In this document: piece after piece, positions 27,821 through 36,582 of the stretch
How positions within the stretch are numbered: the first letter of the stretch is position 1
Layout: every line of letters starts with the position of its first letter
NCBI RefSeq assembly: GCF_029623395.1
Contig: NZ_JAPYKK010000001.1
Coordinates: forward strand, 310,001 to 374,000
Direction of reading: 5' to 3'
Source: Sphingomonas echinoides
Lineage (GTDB): Bacteria; Pseudomonadota; Alphaproteobacteria; Sphingomonadales; Sphingomonadaceae
Length of the DNA stretch: 64,000 nt
The notes under the pieces: generated by a model
Databases searched by the model: none
Told to the model about the DNA's origin: nothing
What the model saw: only the letters and a program-made list of their open reading frames with translations
Position numbers and translations under genes: made by a program

Positions 27821-29692
27821 ATGCGCCGTCGTACCTTTATCGCGTCCTTGCCCGCGGCCGCCCTCCTGCTGCCGGGCGTCGCGCAGGGACAAAGCGGCAA
27901 GACCAGCACCGATCCCGCGCCCGGCCCCGGCCAGGGTGCCGCACCGCCAACCGACCCCAACCCCACCGTCTGGATGCCCGGCGAGGAACGCTTCCTCCGC
28001 CCCGACGTCCACGCCGGCGACCGCCCGATCGGCGCGAGCTTCGCCTCGCGCACCGCCGTCTACGGGCTCAACGGCGCAGCGGGGACCGCGCATCCGCTCG
28101 CGACGCAGGCGGGGATCGACATCCTGAAAGCGGGCGGCTCCGCGGTCGATGCGGCGATCGCGATCAACGCGTGCCTCGGCTTCCTCGAACCGACGTCGAG
28201 CGGGATCGGCGGGGACGCCTATGCGATGATCTGGGACCCCAAGCGCAAGGCGGTGGTCGGTCTCGCCGGATCGGGAGCGTCGCCGCGCGGCCTCAGCCTG
28301 GAGACGGTGCGGTCGCGCGCGAAGAACGGCGCACTTCCGCCGCTCGGCGCGCTCAGCGTGTCGGTGCCGGGGACGGTCGATGCGTGGTGGACGATGCACC
28401 AGCGCTACGGAAAGCTGCCGTGGGCGGCGCTGTTCCAGCCCGCGATCGCGCTGGCGGAAGCGGGTGCGCCGGTGCCCGACATCATCGCCTATTACATCCG
28501 CCGCAGCATGGCCGCGTTCCGTCGCCCCGGGAACGGGCTGGAGGAATCGCAGAACGCGCTGCGGACGTACGGCCTCGCAGACGGCAAGGGCCCCGCGGCG
28601 GGCGGCGTGTTCCGCAACCCCGACCTCGCGCGCACCTATCGTGCGATCGCCAGCGGCGGGCGCGATGCCTTCTACCAGGGCGACATCGCGCAGAAGATCG
28701 AACGCTATTTCAAGCGGATCGGCGGATGGCTGTCGGCGGCGGACCTCGCCGCACACCATTCGGAATGGATCGCGCCCAGCACCACCGACTATCGAGGCAC
28801 CACCGTCCACGCGCTCGGCGCGAACACGCAGGGGCTGGCGACGCTGCAGATGCTCAACATCCTCGAACGGTTCGACCTGAAGCGCGCAGGGTTCCAGTCC
28901 GCGCTGTCGATCCACTTGCAGGCCGAGGCCAAGCGCCTCGCCTATGAGGACCGCGCGCGTTATTATGCCGATCCGCACTTCGCCAAGGTGCCGGTCGAGT
29001 GGCTGATCTCCAAGGACTATGCCGCGCAGCGCGCAAAGCTGATCCGGCCCGACCGGCTGCTCACCCCGGTCTATCCGGGCCAGGCCCCGAGCCACGGCGA
29101 CACCACCTATTTCAGCTGCGCGGACAAGGACGGCATGATGGTGTCGATGATCCAGTCCAATTTCCGCGGGATGGGATCGGGGCTCGTCGCGGATGGCTTG
29201 GGCTTCATGTTCCAGGATCGCGGACAGTTGTTCAGCCTCAAGGACGGGCACCCCAACATCTATGCGCCGGGCAAGCGCCCGTTCCAGACGATCATCCCGG
29301 GCTTCGCGACGCGCGGCAACACGCCGTGGATGAGCTTCGGCGTGATGGGCGGCGACATGCAGCCGCAGGGGCAGACGCAGATCATCGTCAACCGTGTCGA
29401 TTACGGGCTAGAAATCCAGTCGGCGGGGGACTCCCCGCGCTGGCATCATGAGGGATCGTCGCAATCGATGGGCGAGGATACGCCGGGGCTCGGACCCACG
29501 GGGCTGCTCCGGCTCGAAACCGGTGTACCCGTCGCGACGCGCCAGCGGCTCGCCGACATGGGGTGGAAAATCGGCGCGCCGGACGGTGGCTTCGGGCGCT
29601 ACGAATGCGTCGAGCACCGGATGGACGGCGACACCCGCGTCTATGCCGCGGCGAGCGAAATGCGCGCCGACGGCTGCGCGCTGGCGTATTGA
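27821..29692 (+). CDS. Gamma-glutamyltransferase family protein, exported
   Basis: A 623-residue Ntn-hydrolase precursor. A signal peptide (MRRRTFIASLPAAALLLPGV, then AQG) targets it to the periplasm. A Pro-rich linker precedes the core with GGSAVDAAIAINACLGFLEP and SGIGGDAYAM (the large-subunit substrate loop). Self-cleavage should occur at the nucleophile T428 in SHGDTTYFSCADKDG, giving large and small subunits. It would hydrolyse gamma-glutamyl peptides such as glutathione. GGGGAG precedes the ATG. The next gene, an exported amidase, starts ten bases after the stop. Confidence 0.93.
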   Translation: MRRRTFIASLPAAALLLPGVAQGQSGKTSTDPAPGPGQGAAPPTDPNPTVWMPGEERFLRPDVHAGDRPIGASFASRTAVYGLNGAAGTAHPLATQAGIDILKAGGSAVDAAIAINACLGFLEPTSSGIGGDAYAMIWDPKRKAVVGLAGSGASPRGLSLETVRSRAKNGALPPLGALSVSVPGTVDAWWTMHQRYGKLPWAALFQPAIALAEAGAPVPDIIAYYIRRSMAAFRRPGNGLEESQNALRTYGLADGKGPAAGGVFRNPDLARTYRAIASGGRDAFYQGDIAQKIERYFKRIGGWLSAADLAAHHSEWIAPSTTDYRGTTVHALGANTQGLATLQMLNILERFDLKRAGFQSALSIHLQAEAKRLAYEDRARYYADPHFAKVPVEWLISKDYAAQRAKLIRPDRLLTPVYPGQAPSHGDTTYFSCADKDGMMVSMIQSNFRGMGSGLVADGLGFMFQDRGQLFSLKDGHPNIYAPGKRPFQTIIPGFATRGNTPWMSFGVMGGDMQPQGQTQIIVNRVDYGLEIQSAGDSPRWHHEGSSQSMGEDTPGLGPTGLLRLETGVPVATRQRLADMGWKIGAPDGGFGRYECVEHRMDGDTRVYAAASEMRADGCALAY

Positions 29693-29702
29693 GGATCTGA
29701 CG

Positions 29703-30713
29703 ATGCGCCTGTTCCTGCTCGCCGCGCTTGCGCTGGCGTCCCCCGTTGCTGCCGAAACCTATGAGCTGAAGGCGACCCCGCAGACGGTCGCCTGGGGGCA
29801 TTACGATGCCGCCGACGCGCCGGTGTTGACGATCAAGTCGGGCGATACGGTGGTGATGCACACGCTGCTGACCAACAGCCCGACGGGTCTCGAAAAGGCC
29901 GGGGTCGCGCCCGCCGACATCGAGCCGGCCTTGCGCGCGGTGTTCGACGGCGTGCCCGCCGCGAAACGCGGTCCGGGTGGGCATATCCTGACCGGGCCGA
30001 TCGCGATCGAAGGGGCCGAACCCGGCGACACGCTCGAAGTCCGCATCCGCAAGATCGATCTGGCGATCCCCTATGCGTACAACGCGTTCCGCTATGGCGC
30101 GGGGTTCCTGACCGACGATTTCCCGTATGCGCGGATGAAGATCGTCCCGCTCGACCTCAAGCGGATGGTCGGCAAGTTCGGTCCTGGGATCGAGGTGCCG
30201 CTCGCGCCCTTCTTCGGCAGCATGGGGGTCGCGCCGCCGCCCTCCTTCGGGCGCTACGATTCCGCGCCGCCGACGATCAACGGCGGCAACATGGACGACA
30301 AGGCGCTGGTCGCGGGGACGACACTGTTCCTGCCGGTCCATGTCCGCGGGGCGCTGTTCCAGGCGGGCGACGGGCACGCCGCGCAGGGCAATGGCGAAGT
30401 CGATATCACCGCGCTCGAAACATCGCTGACCGGCACGTTCGAGTTCATCCTCCACAAGCGCGTGCCCACGCCCTACCCGCGCGCCGAAACGCCGACCGCC
30501 TATATCGCGATGGGGTTCGACGACGATCTGAGCAACGCGACGCGCAAGGCGCTGCGCAATATGATCGATTTCCTCGTCGCGGCGAAAGGCATGACGCGCG
30601 ACGACGCGTATATGCTGATCAGCGTCGCGGGGGATGTCGAAATCACCGAACTGGTCGACCGCAACAAGGGGGTCCACGTCGTCCTGCCCAAGGCGCTGTT
30701 CGTCAAGCGCTGA
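29703..30713 (+). CDS. Acetamidase/formamidase family hydrolase, exported
   Basis: A 336-residue FmdA/AmdA-like protein with a signal peptide (MRLFLLAALALASPVAA). The family core is visible: VLTIKSGDTVVMHTL, GGHILTGPIAIEGAEPGDTLEV, GGNMDDKALVAGTTLFLPVHV and LFQAGDGHAAQGNGEV. It should cleave small amides to acid and ammonia in the periplasm. GAGGA precedes the ATG. It follows GGT by 10 bases and is likely co-transcribed, suggesting a periplasmic nitrogen-release unit. The stop overlaps the convergent GT4 gene by 11 bases. Confidence 0.9.
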   Translation: MRLFLLAALALASPVAAETYELKATPQTVAWGHYDAADAPVLTIKSGDTVVMHTLLTNSPTGLEKAGVAPADIEPALRAVFDGVPAAKRGPGGHILTGPIAIEGAEPGDTLEVRIRKIDLAIPYAYNAFRYGAGFLTDDFPYARMKIVPLDLKRMVGKFGPGIEVPLAPFFGSMGVAPPPSFGRYDSAPPTINGGNMDDKALVAGTTLFLPVHVRGALFQAGDGHAAQGNGEVDITALETSLTGTFEFILHKRVPTPYPRAETPTAYIAMGFDDDLSNATRKALRNMIDFLVAAKGMTRDDAYMLISVAGDVEITELVDRNKGVHVVLPKALFVKR

Positions 30714-31785
30714 CGCCGAACCGCCGGCCTGCCATCGCTTTGCGGGCGAGCAAATCGCCGTACAGCCGGTGATAGTCCGCCGCCATTCGGTCCGCCGAGA
30801 ACCGCTTCAGCACGTCCGCGCGGCAGGCGGTGCGGTCGATCCGGCCGATCTGACCGATCGCGGCGACCGCCTGTTCGGCGGTATCGACGACGAACCCGGT
30901 CTCGCCGTCGCGGACGATGTCCGCCATCGATCCGCGCCGGAACGCGATCACCGGGGTCCCGCACGCCAGCGCCTCGACCACCGAAAGCCCGAAGGGCTCT
31001 TCGAAAGCAATCAGATGGAGCAAGGCCATTGCCGACCCGAGCGCCGCCAGCCGATCCGCGCCGCCGAGCGGCCCGTCGTAGCGTACCGTGACCCCGTCGA
31101 TATGCGGGCGAACCTCCTCCTCGAAGTAGCGCTGGTCCTGGACGATCCCGGCGATCCGCAACGGCACCCCCGCCGCTTTCGCCACCCGGATCGCCACCGC
31201 CGTCCCCTTGTCCGGATGAATCCGCCCGAAAAAGAGCAGTTCCCGCGCCGGTTTCGCGCCGAACGGGAACGTTTCGACCTGGATTCCGTGCGGAATGGTT
31301 GCGGAATAGCGCAATTCCGGGCTGCGATCGGTCGTGCTGATCGCGACATAGTCGACGTCGTGCTGATATTCGCGCAGCATCGGCAGGATCCGTTCGGACG
31401 GCATCCCGTGGACCGTCGTGACGATCGGCGTGGCGATCATCCGGCTGAACGCGAGCGGGACGAAATCGGCCTGGTTGTGGATGATGTCGAACCTGTCAGC
31501 CCGCTCCATCACATGCGCGACGTGGCGCATCTCCCAGACCTTCGCATCGATCGCGGGATCGTCGTTATAGGGGCGCGGCACGACCCCGGCGAGCGTGCCC
31601 GACGTGACACTGTCGAGCGTCGCGAACAGCGTGACATCCACCCCGCGCGCGACGAGCGCTTCGGTCAGGACGCTCGTCGCGAGTTCCCATGGGCCGTAAT
31701 GGTGCGGCGGCGTGCGCCACGCGATCGGCGCGAGCATCGCGACGCGGATTGGCGCGGGCGTCTTCACGGGGTCAGCAGCGGACAT
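30703..31785 (-). CDS. Glycosyltransferase family 4 protein
   Basis: A 360-residue GT-B glycosyltransferase. The N-terminal domain opens with IRVAMLAPIAWRTPPHHYGP, and the donor domain has the EX7E motif in FEEPFGLSVVEALACGTPVIAFRRGSMADIV. It should move a sugar from a nucleotide donor, with retention. It is the last gene of a five-gene minus-strand cluster and overlaps the methyltransferase gene by 14 bases. Acceptor and sugar are unknown. The start at 31785 is used because it lies just inside the preceding gene and leaves a normal-length protein. Confidence 0.88.
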   Translation of the reverse strand: MSAADPVKTPAPIRVAMLAPIAWRTPPHHYGPWELATSVLTEALVARGVDVTLFATLDSVTSGTLAGVVPRPYNDDPAIDAKVWEMRHVAHVMERADRFDIIHNQADFVPLAFSRMIATPIVTTVHGMPSERILPMLREYQHDVDYVAISTTDRSPELRYSATIPHGIQVETFPFGAKPARELLFFGRIHPDKGTAVAIRVAKAAGVPLRIAGIVQDQRYFEEEVRPHIDGVTVRYDGPLGGADRLAALGSAMALLHLIAFEEPFGLSVVEALACGTPVIAFRRGSMADIVRDGETGFVVDTAEQAVAAIGQIGRIDRTACRADVLKRFSADRMAADYHRLYGDLLARKAMAGRRFGVSA

Positions 31786-32347
31786 AGGATTGCACCCGCC
31801 ACCGTCCGGTCCGCACGTCCCCCGCCGCGCGCCAGGCCACGCCCGTGTCCGCCAGGAACCGCGCGTGGATCTGCGCGGCATGTTGCACGAAGTCCGGATA
31901 GTCGACGCGGTGGTGCGCCAGGATCAGCCGCCCGCCGCGGCGCAGCGCCACGGCGATGTCGCGCGCGACGTGCCGCAGCGCACGCGGGGAAAGGTAGTAG
32001 AGCACTTCTGCAACCACCGCGGCGTCGTACACAGCGGCCGGAAACCGACCGGGCAGCACCAGCCGGCGAACCCGCACGTGCCGATCATCGCCAACCGCGC
32101 GGCGCACCAGATCGACCCCGCTCTGCGTCCCCTCGGTCGCATCGAAGCGGAGCGCGCGACGCGCCAGCGCCACGCTGTTCGATCCATTCCCGGCGGCAAG
32201 CTCGAGGACACGGCCGGTCGGCCCGGCCCCCAGCCCGTGGAGGATCGCGCCGCGCTTGTGCGCTTCGTCGCGGTTGGTGAAGGTGCTCCACGGATCGGCA
32301 TTCGCGGCAAACTTCTGCTCGAACCCGGCCAGGTCGATCGGTTTCAT
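31772..32347 (-). CDS. SAM-dependent methyltransferase (NodS-like)
   Basis: A 191-residue class I methyltransferase. Motif I is VLELAAGNGSNSVALARRA (about 46-64), followed by acidic FDATEGTQSGVDL and the post-motif AVVAEVLYYLS. It resembles the NodS/small-molecule N-methyltransferase group, so methylation of a deacetylated amino sugar by analogy with NodS is an attractive inference, because the preceding gene is a PIG-L deacetylase. It starts within the stop of that gene (ATGA) and overlaps the next gene by 14 bases. Confidence 0.87.
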   Translation of the reverse strand: MKPIDLAGFEQKFAANADPWSTFTNRDEAHKRGAILHGLGAGPTGRVLELAAGNGSNSVALARRALRFDATEGTQSGVDLVRRAVGDDRHVRVRRLVLPGRFPAAVYDAAVVAEVLYYLSPRALRHVARDIAVALRRGGRLILAHHRVDYPDFVQHAAQIHARFLADTGVAWRAAGDVRTGRWRVQSYVRC

Positions 32348-33000
32348 CGGCTTGCCTCGCGGTAGCGTTCCACGGGGTGAGTGAAAGCGGCGAGTTCGTT
32401 CCGCGCAATCGTGAACCCACCCGGATCGTCGGTGATCATCCCGAACTGGCTGCGATACCGCAGGATCGCACCCCGCTTCGCCGCAGCCCCGACGCCGAGC
32501 GGGAACGCGTGCGTTGCAGGGCGCGCGCGGGTCTGCCGGTTGGGCCACACCAGATATTCCAGCCGCCGGATCGCGGGGCAGTCGGCGGCGACGGCGGCCA
32601 CCACGCGGTGATCGGGATGATCGTCGTCGCGCGCGGGCATGACGAGCAGGTCGTGCCCCCGCGTCTGCGCGAGCGCGCGGGCTAAAGCGCGCCGAACCGC
32701 ACCGCCACCGGCCGTCAGCCCGCCGTCCGGCAGTGCGAGGAAGCGAACGTCGTTCGCTCCGATCCCGATTCCGCGCAGCACCGCGCGCGTCTCGCGACGC
32801 CGCGTCGCCACCAGCCGTGTGCGGGGCCATTTCCGGCTGCCCGGATGCGATCCCGCGCCGTCGGTCACGATGATCGCGCGCACCCGTGCTCCACGGCGCT
32901 TGAGCAGGCGCATCAGGCCGAAGGCGCCGATCGCCTCGTCGTCCGGATGCGGCGCGACGATCAGCGCGCTGCGGACACCGTGGAGCCGCAGCGCCTTCAC
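32344..33000 (-). CDS. PIG-L family N-deacetylase
   Basis: A 218-residue zinc deacetylase of the LmbE/PIG-L type. The metal motif PHPDDE (17-22) and the second HPDH (about 120) are intact. Family members remove acetyl groups from GlcNAc-containing glycolipids, mycothiol/bacillithiol precursors or antibiotics. The start is GTG at 33000, overlapping the stop of the acyl-CoA-dehydrogenase-like gene by 4 bases (GTGA). Its stop overlaps the methyltransferase start by 4 bases. The protein has no signal peptide, so the substrate is intracellular. Confidence 0.9.
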   Translation of the reverse strand: MKALRLHGVRSALIVAPHPDDEAIGAFGLMRLLKRRGARVRAIIVTDGAGSHPGSRKWPRTRLVATRRRETRAVLRGIGIGANDVRFLALPDGGLTAGGGAVRRALARALAQTRGHDLLVMPARDDDHPDHRVVAAVAADCPAIRRLEYLVWPNRQTRARPATHAFPLGVGAAAKRGAILRYRSQFGMITDDPGGFTIARNELAAFTHPVERYREASR

Positions 33001-34019
33001 AGATCCGGCACCAGCACTGCGGCGACCGCCGCCTGCCCGACCCGCATGCGCTGCGCATCGGGTGCCGGCTGCCGGAGATAGACCATCAGATTGGTCATCG
33101 CCGCCGACAGCGGATGCGCGACGAACATTCCCGATACGCCGACCGTCTGCTGCGCAAGCGTGATCGCGCGCTCGGCGGCGGCGGCGACCGCGAGCCGCGC
33201 CGCAGCGACGCGTTCGACGAAGCCGGGTTCGGGCCAGGTCGCGGCGACCGCGCGCACCGCATCCGCCGCTGCTTCCGCCGTGCCGTACAGCTCGGCGATC
33301 CGTCCGAGCTGGTGCGGGTCGCCGCCGCGCCCCGTGGCCAGGAGGTGGTTGCGGACGTGATCGAATACGCCCGCGACACCACCGGCATGGCACGCGACGA
33401 AGCGCAGCGCACCCCCGCTGAAGAAAGGTTCGCGGACGTAATCGCCGGGCGCCCCAATCGTCCGGAAGCTGGCGGGAGCCGCGCCGTTCCAGCGGACGAC
33501 ATGCGTTTGCGAGCGCTCCATGCCCACCACGTTCCACCACGTGCGATCAATCTCGGGCGCGGAGGCGGCGAGATCGACCAAGAGCATCCGATGCCCCTCC
33601 GGCGTATCGGCCCCGGCGATCGCATGCGTCAGGATTCCTGCCCCCGAAGCGAAGCTCTTGCCGCCGTACAGACGTCCGTCGGTGACCCGCAGCGGTTCGC
33701 CGACCAGCGCCGCGTTCCAGACACCGAACAGCGCACCGCTCGCGGCCGACGCGAGGACACGGTCTGCAGCTGCGGGGTCGTCGTAGCGGTGGATGATCTG
33801 CAGCGCGTCGACATGCCCCTCGACCAGGCGCGCAAGCGGCAGGTCGCGGCGTCCGATCCGGTAGAGAAAGCGCAGCAGCGCGAGCATTTCCGCCGGATCC
33901 TGCGGGTCACCTTCCACTGGCACCAGGCCATGCAGCGCGCGCAAGGCGCGTCCCATCCCCGGGGTGTCCGTCCCCGTGGTCGGCAAAAGGATATCGAGCG
34001 GATCTGGTGTCCCGCTCAT
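32997..34019 (-). CDS. Acyl-CoA dehydrogenase-like protein
   Basis: A 340-residue protein with the acyl-CoA dehydrogenase fold: mixed helical N-terminus, beta domain (GRLYGGKSFASGAGI), and C-terminal helical bundle (GRIAELYGTAEAAADAVRA, AAAERAITLAQQTVGVSGMF). It is shorter than typical acyl-CoA dehydrogenases (~380 residues) and sequence similarity is loose; whether FAD and a catalytic base are kept cannot be judged here. Its place inside a deacetylase/methyltransferase/glycosyltransferase operon argues for a specialised oxidation rather than fatty-acid breakdown. It overlaps both neighbours by 4 bases. Confidence 0.82.
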   Translation of the reverse strand: MSGTPDPLDILLPTTGTDTPGMGRALRALHGLVPVEGDPQDPAEMLALLRFLYRIGRRDLPLARLVEGHVDALQIIHRYDDPAAADRVLASAASGALFGVWNAALVGEPLRVTDGRLYGGKSFASGAGILTHAIAGADTPEGHRMLLVDLAASAPEIDRTWWNVVGMERSQTHVVRWNGAAPASFRTIGAPGDYVREPFFSGGALRFVACHAGGVAGVFDHVRNHLLATGRGGDPHQLGRIAELYGTAEAAADAVRAVAATWPEPGFVERVAAARLAVAAAAERAITLAQQTVGVSGMFVAHPLSAAMTNLMVYLRQPAPDAQRMRVGQAAVAAVLVPDL

Positions 34020-35140
34020 GCCACTGCTCCCGCGTGTCGTGCCAGCAACGCGGCCAGCGCGGCTTCCGCGGTGGGAAGATCGACCAGCCGCTCGCCGCCG
34101 GGAATGTCGGGCACCACCTGCATCGCAAAGCCCTCGGCATTCGGTGCCACGGATGCCGCGGCGTGCACCTCTTCCTCCGATCGCCCGACTGCTGCTGCCA
34201 GCACCGAGGCGGCGGTATCGACGTTCGACCATCCGGCGCGCGCCACGGCGTGACGCGCATAGCGCCACGCAACGTCTTCGGGATGCGCCATCCGCGCCGA
34301 TGCCCCGCCGGTCCGGTCCATGTCGCGCAGATGATCCGCGAGGCCGCCGCGCGCACGCCCGTCGCGCCGGGCCGACGTCTCCACGCGAACCGCGCCGTCG
34401 CGGCGGACGCGCATGCCAAGCCGGTGCGCCGTATCCACCAACCGCGCATCTTCCCCGGCAGGCACGGGCTCGAACCCGCCGAGCGCCAGATAAGTCTCGG
34501 CCGAACACGCGAGGCTCGCGGCGCTGGTATAGTGATGCGGCTGCGCGCTTTCCCACGGCAGCGGATCGAGCACCCGCCGCAACCGGGCGAGGCCGTCGTA
34601 ATAGGCTTCGATCCGGTCCTGCGCCGGACTCGGAATGCCGCCGCTTCGGTCGATCCGGCCGACGACCACGTCCGCCATTTCCAGCGCCGCCAGGTTTGCC
34701 GCGACCCAATCCGGGGCTGGCACCGAATCCGCATCGGTGGACAGCAAGATGCCATCCGGCCCGACCGTCTCGATTCCCAAGTCCATCGCAGCGGCGCGCG
34801 CTCGTCCTGCATTGGGCGCTGAATCGGCGACGCTTTTCCGCGTCACGATCTCGAAGGGAACGCCGTTGCAATGCGCCGCAACGATCGCCTCGCTGTCATC
34901 AGTACAGGTATCGAGCAGCAGGCACAGCACGAACGCATTTGGGTCATCCTGCGCCGTCAGGGCCTTCAAGAACCGCGGAAGAAGGGCCGCTTCATTCCGC
35001 GCGGGAACGCAGATGGCCGTGGCGGACGTCTCCCGGTGTCGGCGCTCCTCAGGATTGCCCGACGCCAGTGCACGGCGGGACGTCGCGTTGCGCGCATCGA
35101 GCAAAGGTATCGGCAGGTTGGTCTCGCTTTCGGGGTACAA
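34016..35140 (-). CDS. Glycosyltransferase family 2 protein
   Basis: A 374-residue GT-A transferase. After a variable N-terminal ~38 residues the core starts at ATAICVPARNEAALLPRFLKA, with nucleotide-sugar DxD as D136-A-D138 (LSTDADSV) and GGFEPVPAGEDARL in the acceptor region. It should add a sugar from a UDP/GDP donor. It is the first gene of the five-gene cluster and overlaps the next by ATGA. A stop codon lies just upstream, so TTG 35140 is the earliest start; TTG a little further in is also possible. Confidence 0.86.
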   Translation of the reverse strand: MYPESETNLPIPLLDARNATSRRALASGNPEERRHRETSATAICVPARNEAALLPRFLKALTAQDDPNAFVLCLLLDTCTDDSEAIVAAHCNGVPFEIVTRKSVADSAPNAGRARAAAMDLGIETVGPDGILLSTDADSVPAPDWVAANLAALEMADVVVGRIDRSGGIPSPAQDRIEAYYDGLARLRRVLDPLPWESAQPHHYTSAASLACSAETYLALGGFEPVPAGEDARLVDTAHRLGMRVRRDGAVRVETSARRDGRARGGLADHLRDMDRTGGASARMAHPEDVAWRYARHAVARAGWSNVDTAASVLAAAVGRSEEEVHAAASVAPNAEGFAMQVVPDIPGGERLVDLPTAEAALAALLARHAGAVA

Positions 35141-35270
35141 ACGCAGTGCACCCCGAAAGGATCACAGCCGCTTGAAAGTTCGATGGGAGGGCCAGGCGGT
35201 ACTGACGCGTATCGACCGACGCCTGCTGACCCACCCGCACGGACAAGGTCCGGCGGCACCGTACCTTCCG

Positions 35271-35738
35271 TCAGCCAGAACCGGGATGCTCCGATTCCTG
35301 CGCCTCCGCCCCGTCCCGACCGGTCGTCCCCATCGCTTCAGCCGCCGCGATCCCGGACGTATCGACGACCTCGATCGGACGCCCTTCGACAGTCGTGGAA
35401 CGGGGATATTCCTCGGCGGTGTTGTCTCCATCCCCGACCGGCCCGGGTTTGGGCCCGGCGTCGCCGTCCGCGTGCGGACCATCCCCCTTTGTCGTCGCGT
35501 TCTCGGTTTCGGAGCCTTCGCTCCCGAGTTGTCCGCCCCCATGATAGCCGATGTCGGTTTGACCACCGTGCCCGAAGAACCCGCCGAAACCGCCGTCGCC
35601 ATCCTTGCCGCTATGCGGGTTTTGGTAACTGCCGCCCCCGCTGTCGCCGCCCTCGCCGCGCCCGGGGGAATTCACGCCATCCGGCTTGCCCTTGTCTTCT
35701 TCATTCCCGCTCACCGGGGTTGGTACTGTGTCAGGCAT
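35271..35738 (-). CDS. Gly/Asp-rich low-complexity protein of unknown function
   Basis: A 155-residue highly hydrophilic protein with no signal peptide or membrane segment. It opens with MPDTVPTPVSGNEEDKGKPD, is rich in Gly, Asp, Ser and His in the middle (GGGSYQNPHSGKDGDGG, FGGFFGHGGQTD) and ends in GRDGAEAQESEHPGSG. It looks intrinsically disordered. A strong TGAGGAGAC ribosome site stands before the ATG, which supports a real gene. I recall similar uncharacterised proteins in sphingomonads but cannot name a family. Confidence 0.72.
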   Translation of the reverse strand: MPDTVPTPVSGNEEDKGKPDGVNSPGRGEGGDSGGGSYQNPHSGKDGDGGFGGFFGHGGQTDIGYHGGGQLGSEGSETENATTKGDGPHADGDAGPKPGPVGDGDNTAEEYPRSTTVEGRPIEVVDTSGIAAAEAMGTTGRDGAEAQESEHPGSG

Positions 35739-35798
35739 AACGGTCTCCTCAGAAGGGTAGAAAGGGCGTCAGGGAACTGGCCCCACGCTTATGGCCGT

Positions 35799-36488
35799 TC
35801 AGCGTGGCTCGACGGTGGCGGACGCCGCTGCGATCGGCGACGCGTCATAATCGTCGAGCAATGCGGCCACGTCGTCGTACAGCTTGATCGCCCCCGCGGC
35901 GCGAAGCGCTTGATCGGTGAACTTGCCCGATCGTACCGCGATCGTGGCGATCCCGCTCTTGCGGGCTGCCTCGATGTCGTACGGCGTATCGCCTATGACG
36001 AGGACCTCGTCGGCGGACACCCCGTCCAGCTTGCCGAGCGCGACTGCGAAGATATCGGGCGCGGGCTTGGTGTTCTCCACGTCGTCCGCCGTCGTTGTCT
36101 TCGAAATCAACACGCGTGCGTCGAGGAGATCGACATAATGATCGCGTTGCTCGGCCGATGCCGACGAAGCCAGCACCACTCGAATACCGTCGTCCCGAAC
36201 GCGGGCCAGCAAGTCATGCGCCCCGGGGAACGGCTTTACCCGATCGATGAACCGATCCTTGAAAATGGCGCCCTGGGCGCTGCCGAGCTTCTGATGCTCC
36301 GCTTCGTCGAGATCCGGAAGCAGCGTCGGGACCAGCATGTCGGCGCCCTTGCCGATCTGATCGTGCACCGTCTGATCGTCGAACGTGGCGCCGATGCCGC
36401 GAAACACTTCCTGCCACGCTGCGACGTGGAAATCGTTGCTGTCCACCAATGTCCCGTCGATATCGAACAAGACTGCCTTGACCGCCAT
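35799..36488 (-). CDS. HAD-family hydrolase (phosphatase)
   Basis: A 229-residue haloacid dehalogenase-superfamily phosphatase. Motif I is VLFDIDGTLVDSN with nucleophile D9 and general acid D11; motif II is VLASSASAEQ, motif III includes KPAPDIF and motif IV VLVIGDTPYDIEAA. The cap is of the beta-phosphoglucomutase/phosphoglycolate phosphatase type. The substrate is unknown. AAAGGGG precedes the ATG. It lies 60 bases after the Gly-rich gene's start, on the same strand, without evident coupling. Confidence 0.93.
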   Translation of the reverse strand: MAVKAVLFDIDGTLVDSNDFHVAAWQEVFRGIGATFDDQTVHDQIGKGADMLVPTLLPDLDEAEHQKLGSAQGAIFKDRFIDRVKPFPGAHDLLARVRDDGIRVVLASSASAEQRDHYVDLLDARVLISKTTTADDVENTKPAPDIFAVALGKLDGVSADEVLVIGDTPYDIEAARKSGIATIAVRSGKFTDQALRAAGAIKLYDDVAALLDDYDASPIAAASATVEPR

Positions 36489-36582
36489 TGGATCCCCTTT
36501 CCGCCGCCCGCCGGGGGGACATGAAGATCCTTAACGCCCTGATCGAAGAACCGATCCGATCATGAACGGCGCGGTCGGCGTA

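Noticed and set aside
27626..29251. A 541-codon frame antisense to gamma-glutamyltransferase
   Set aside because: Shadow frame; the sense product is unambiguous.
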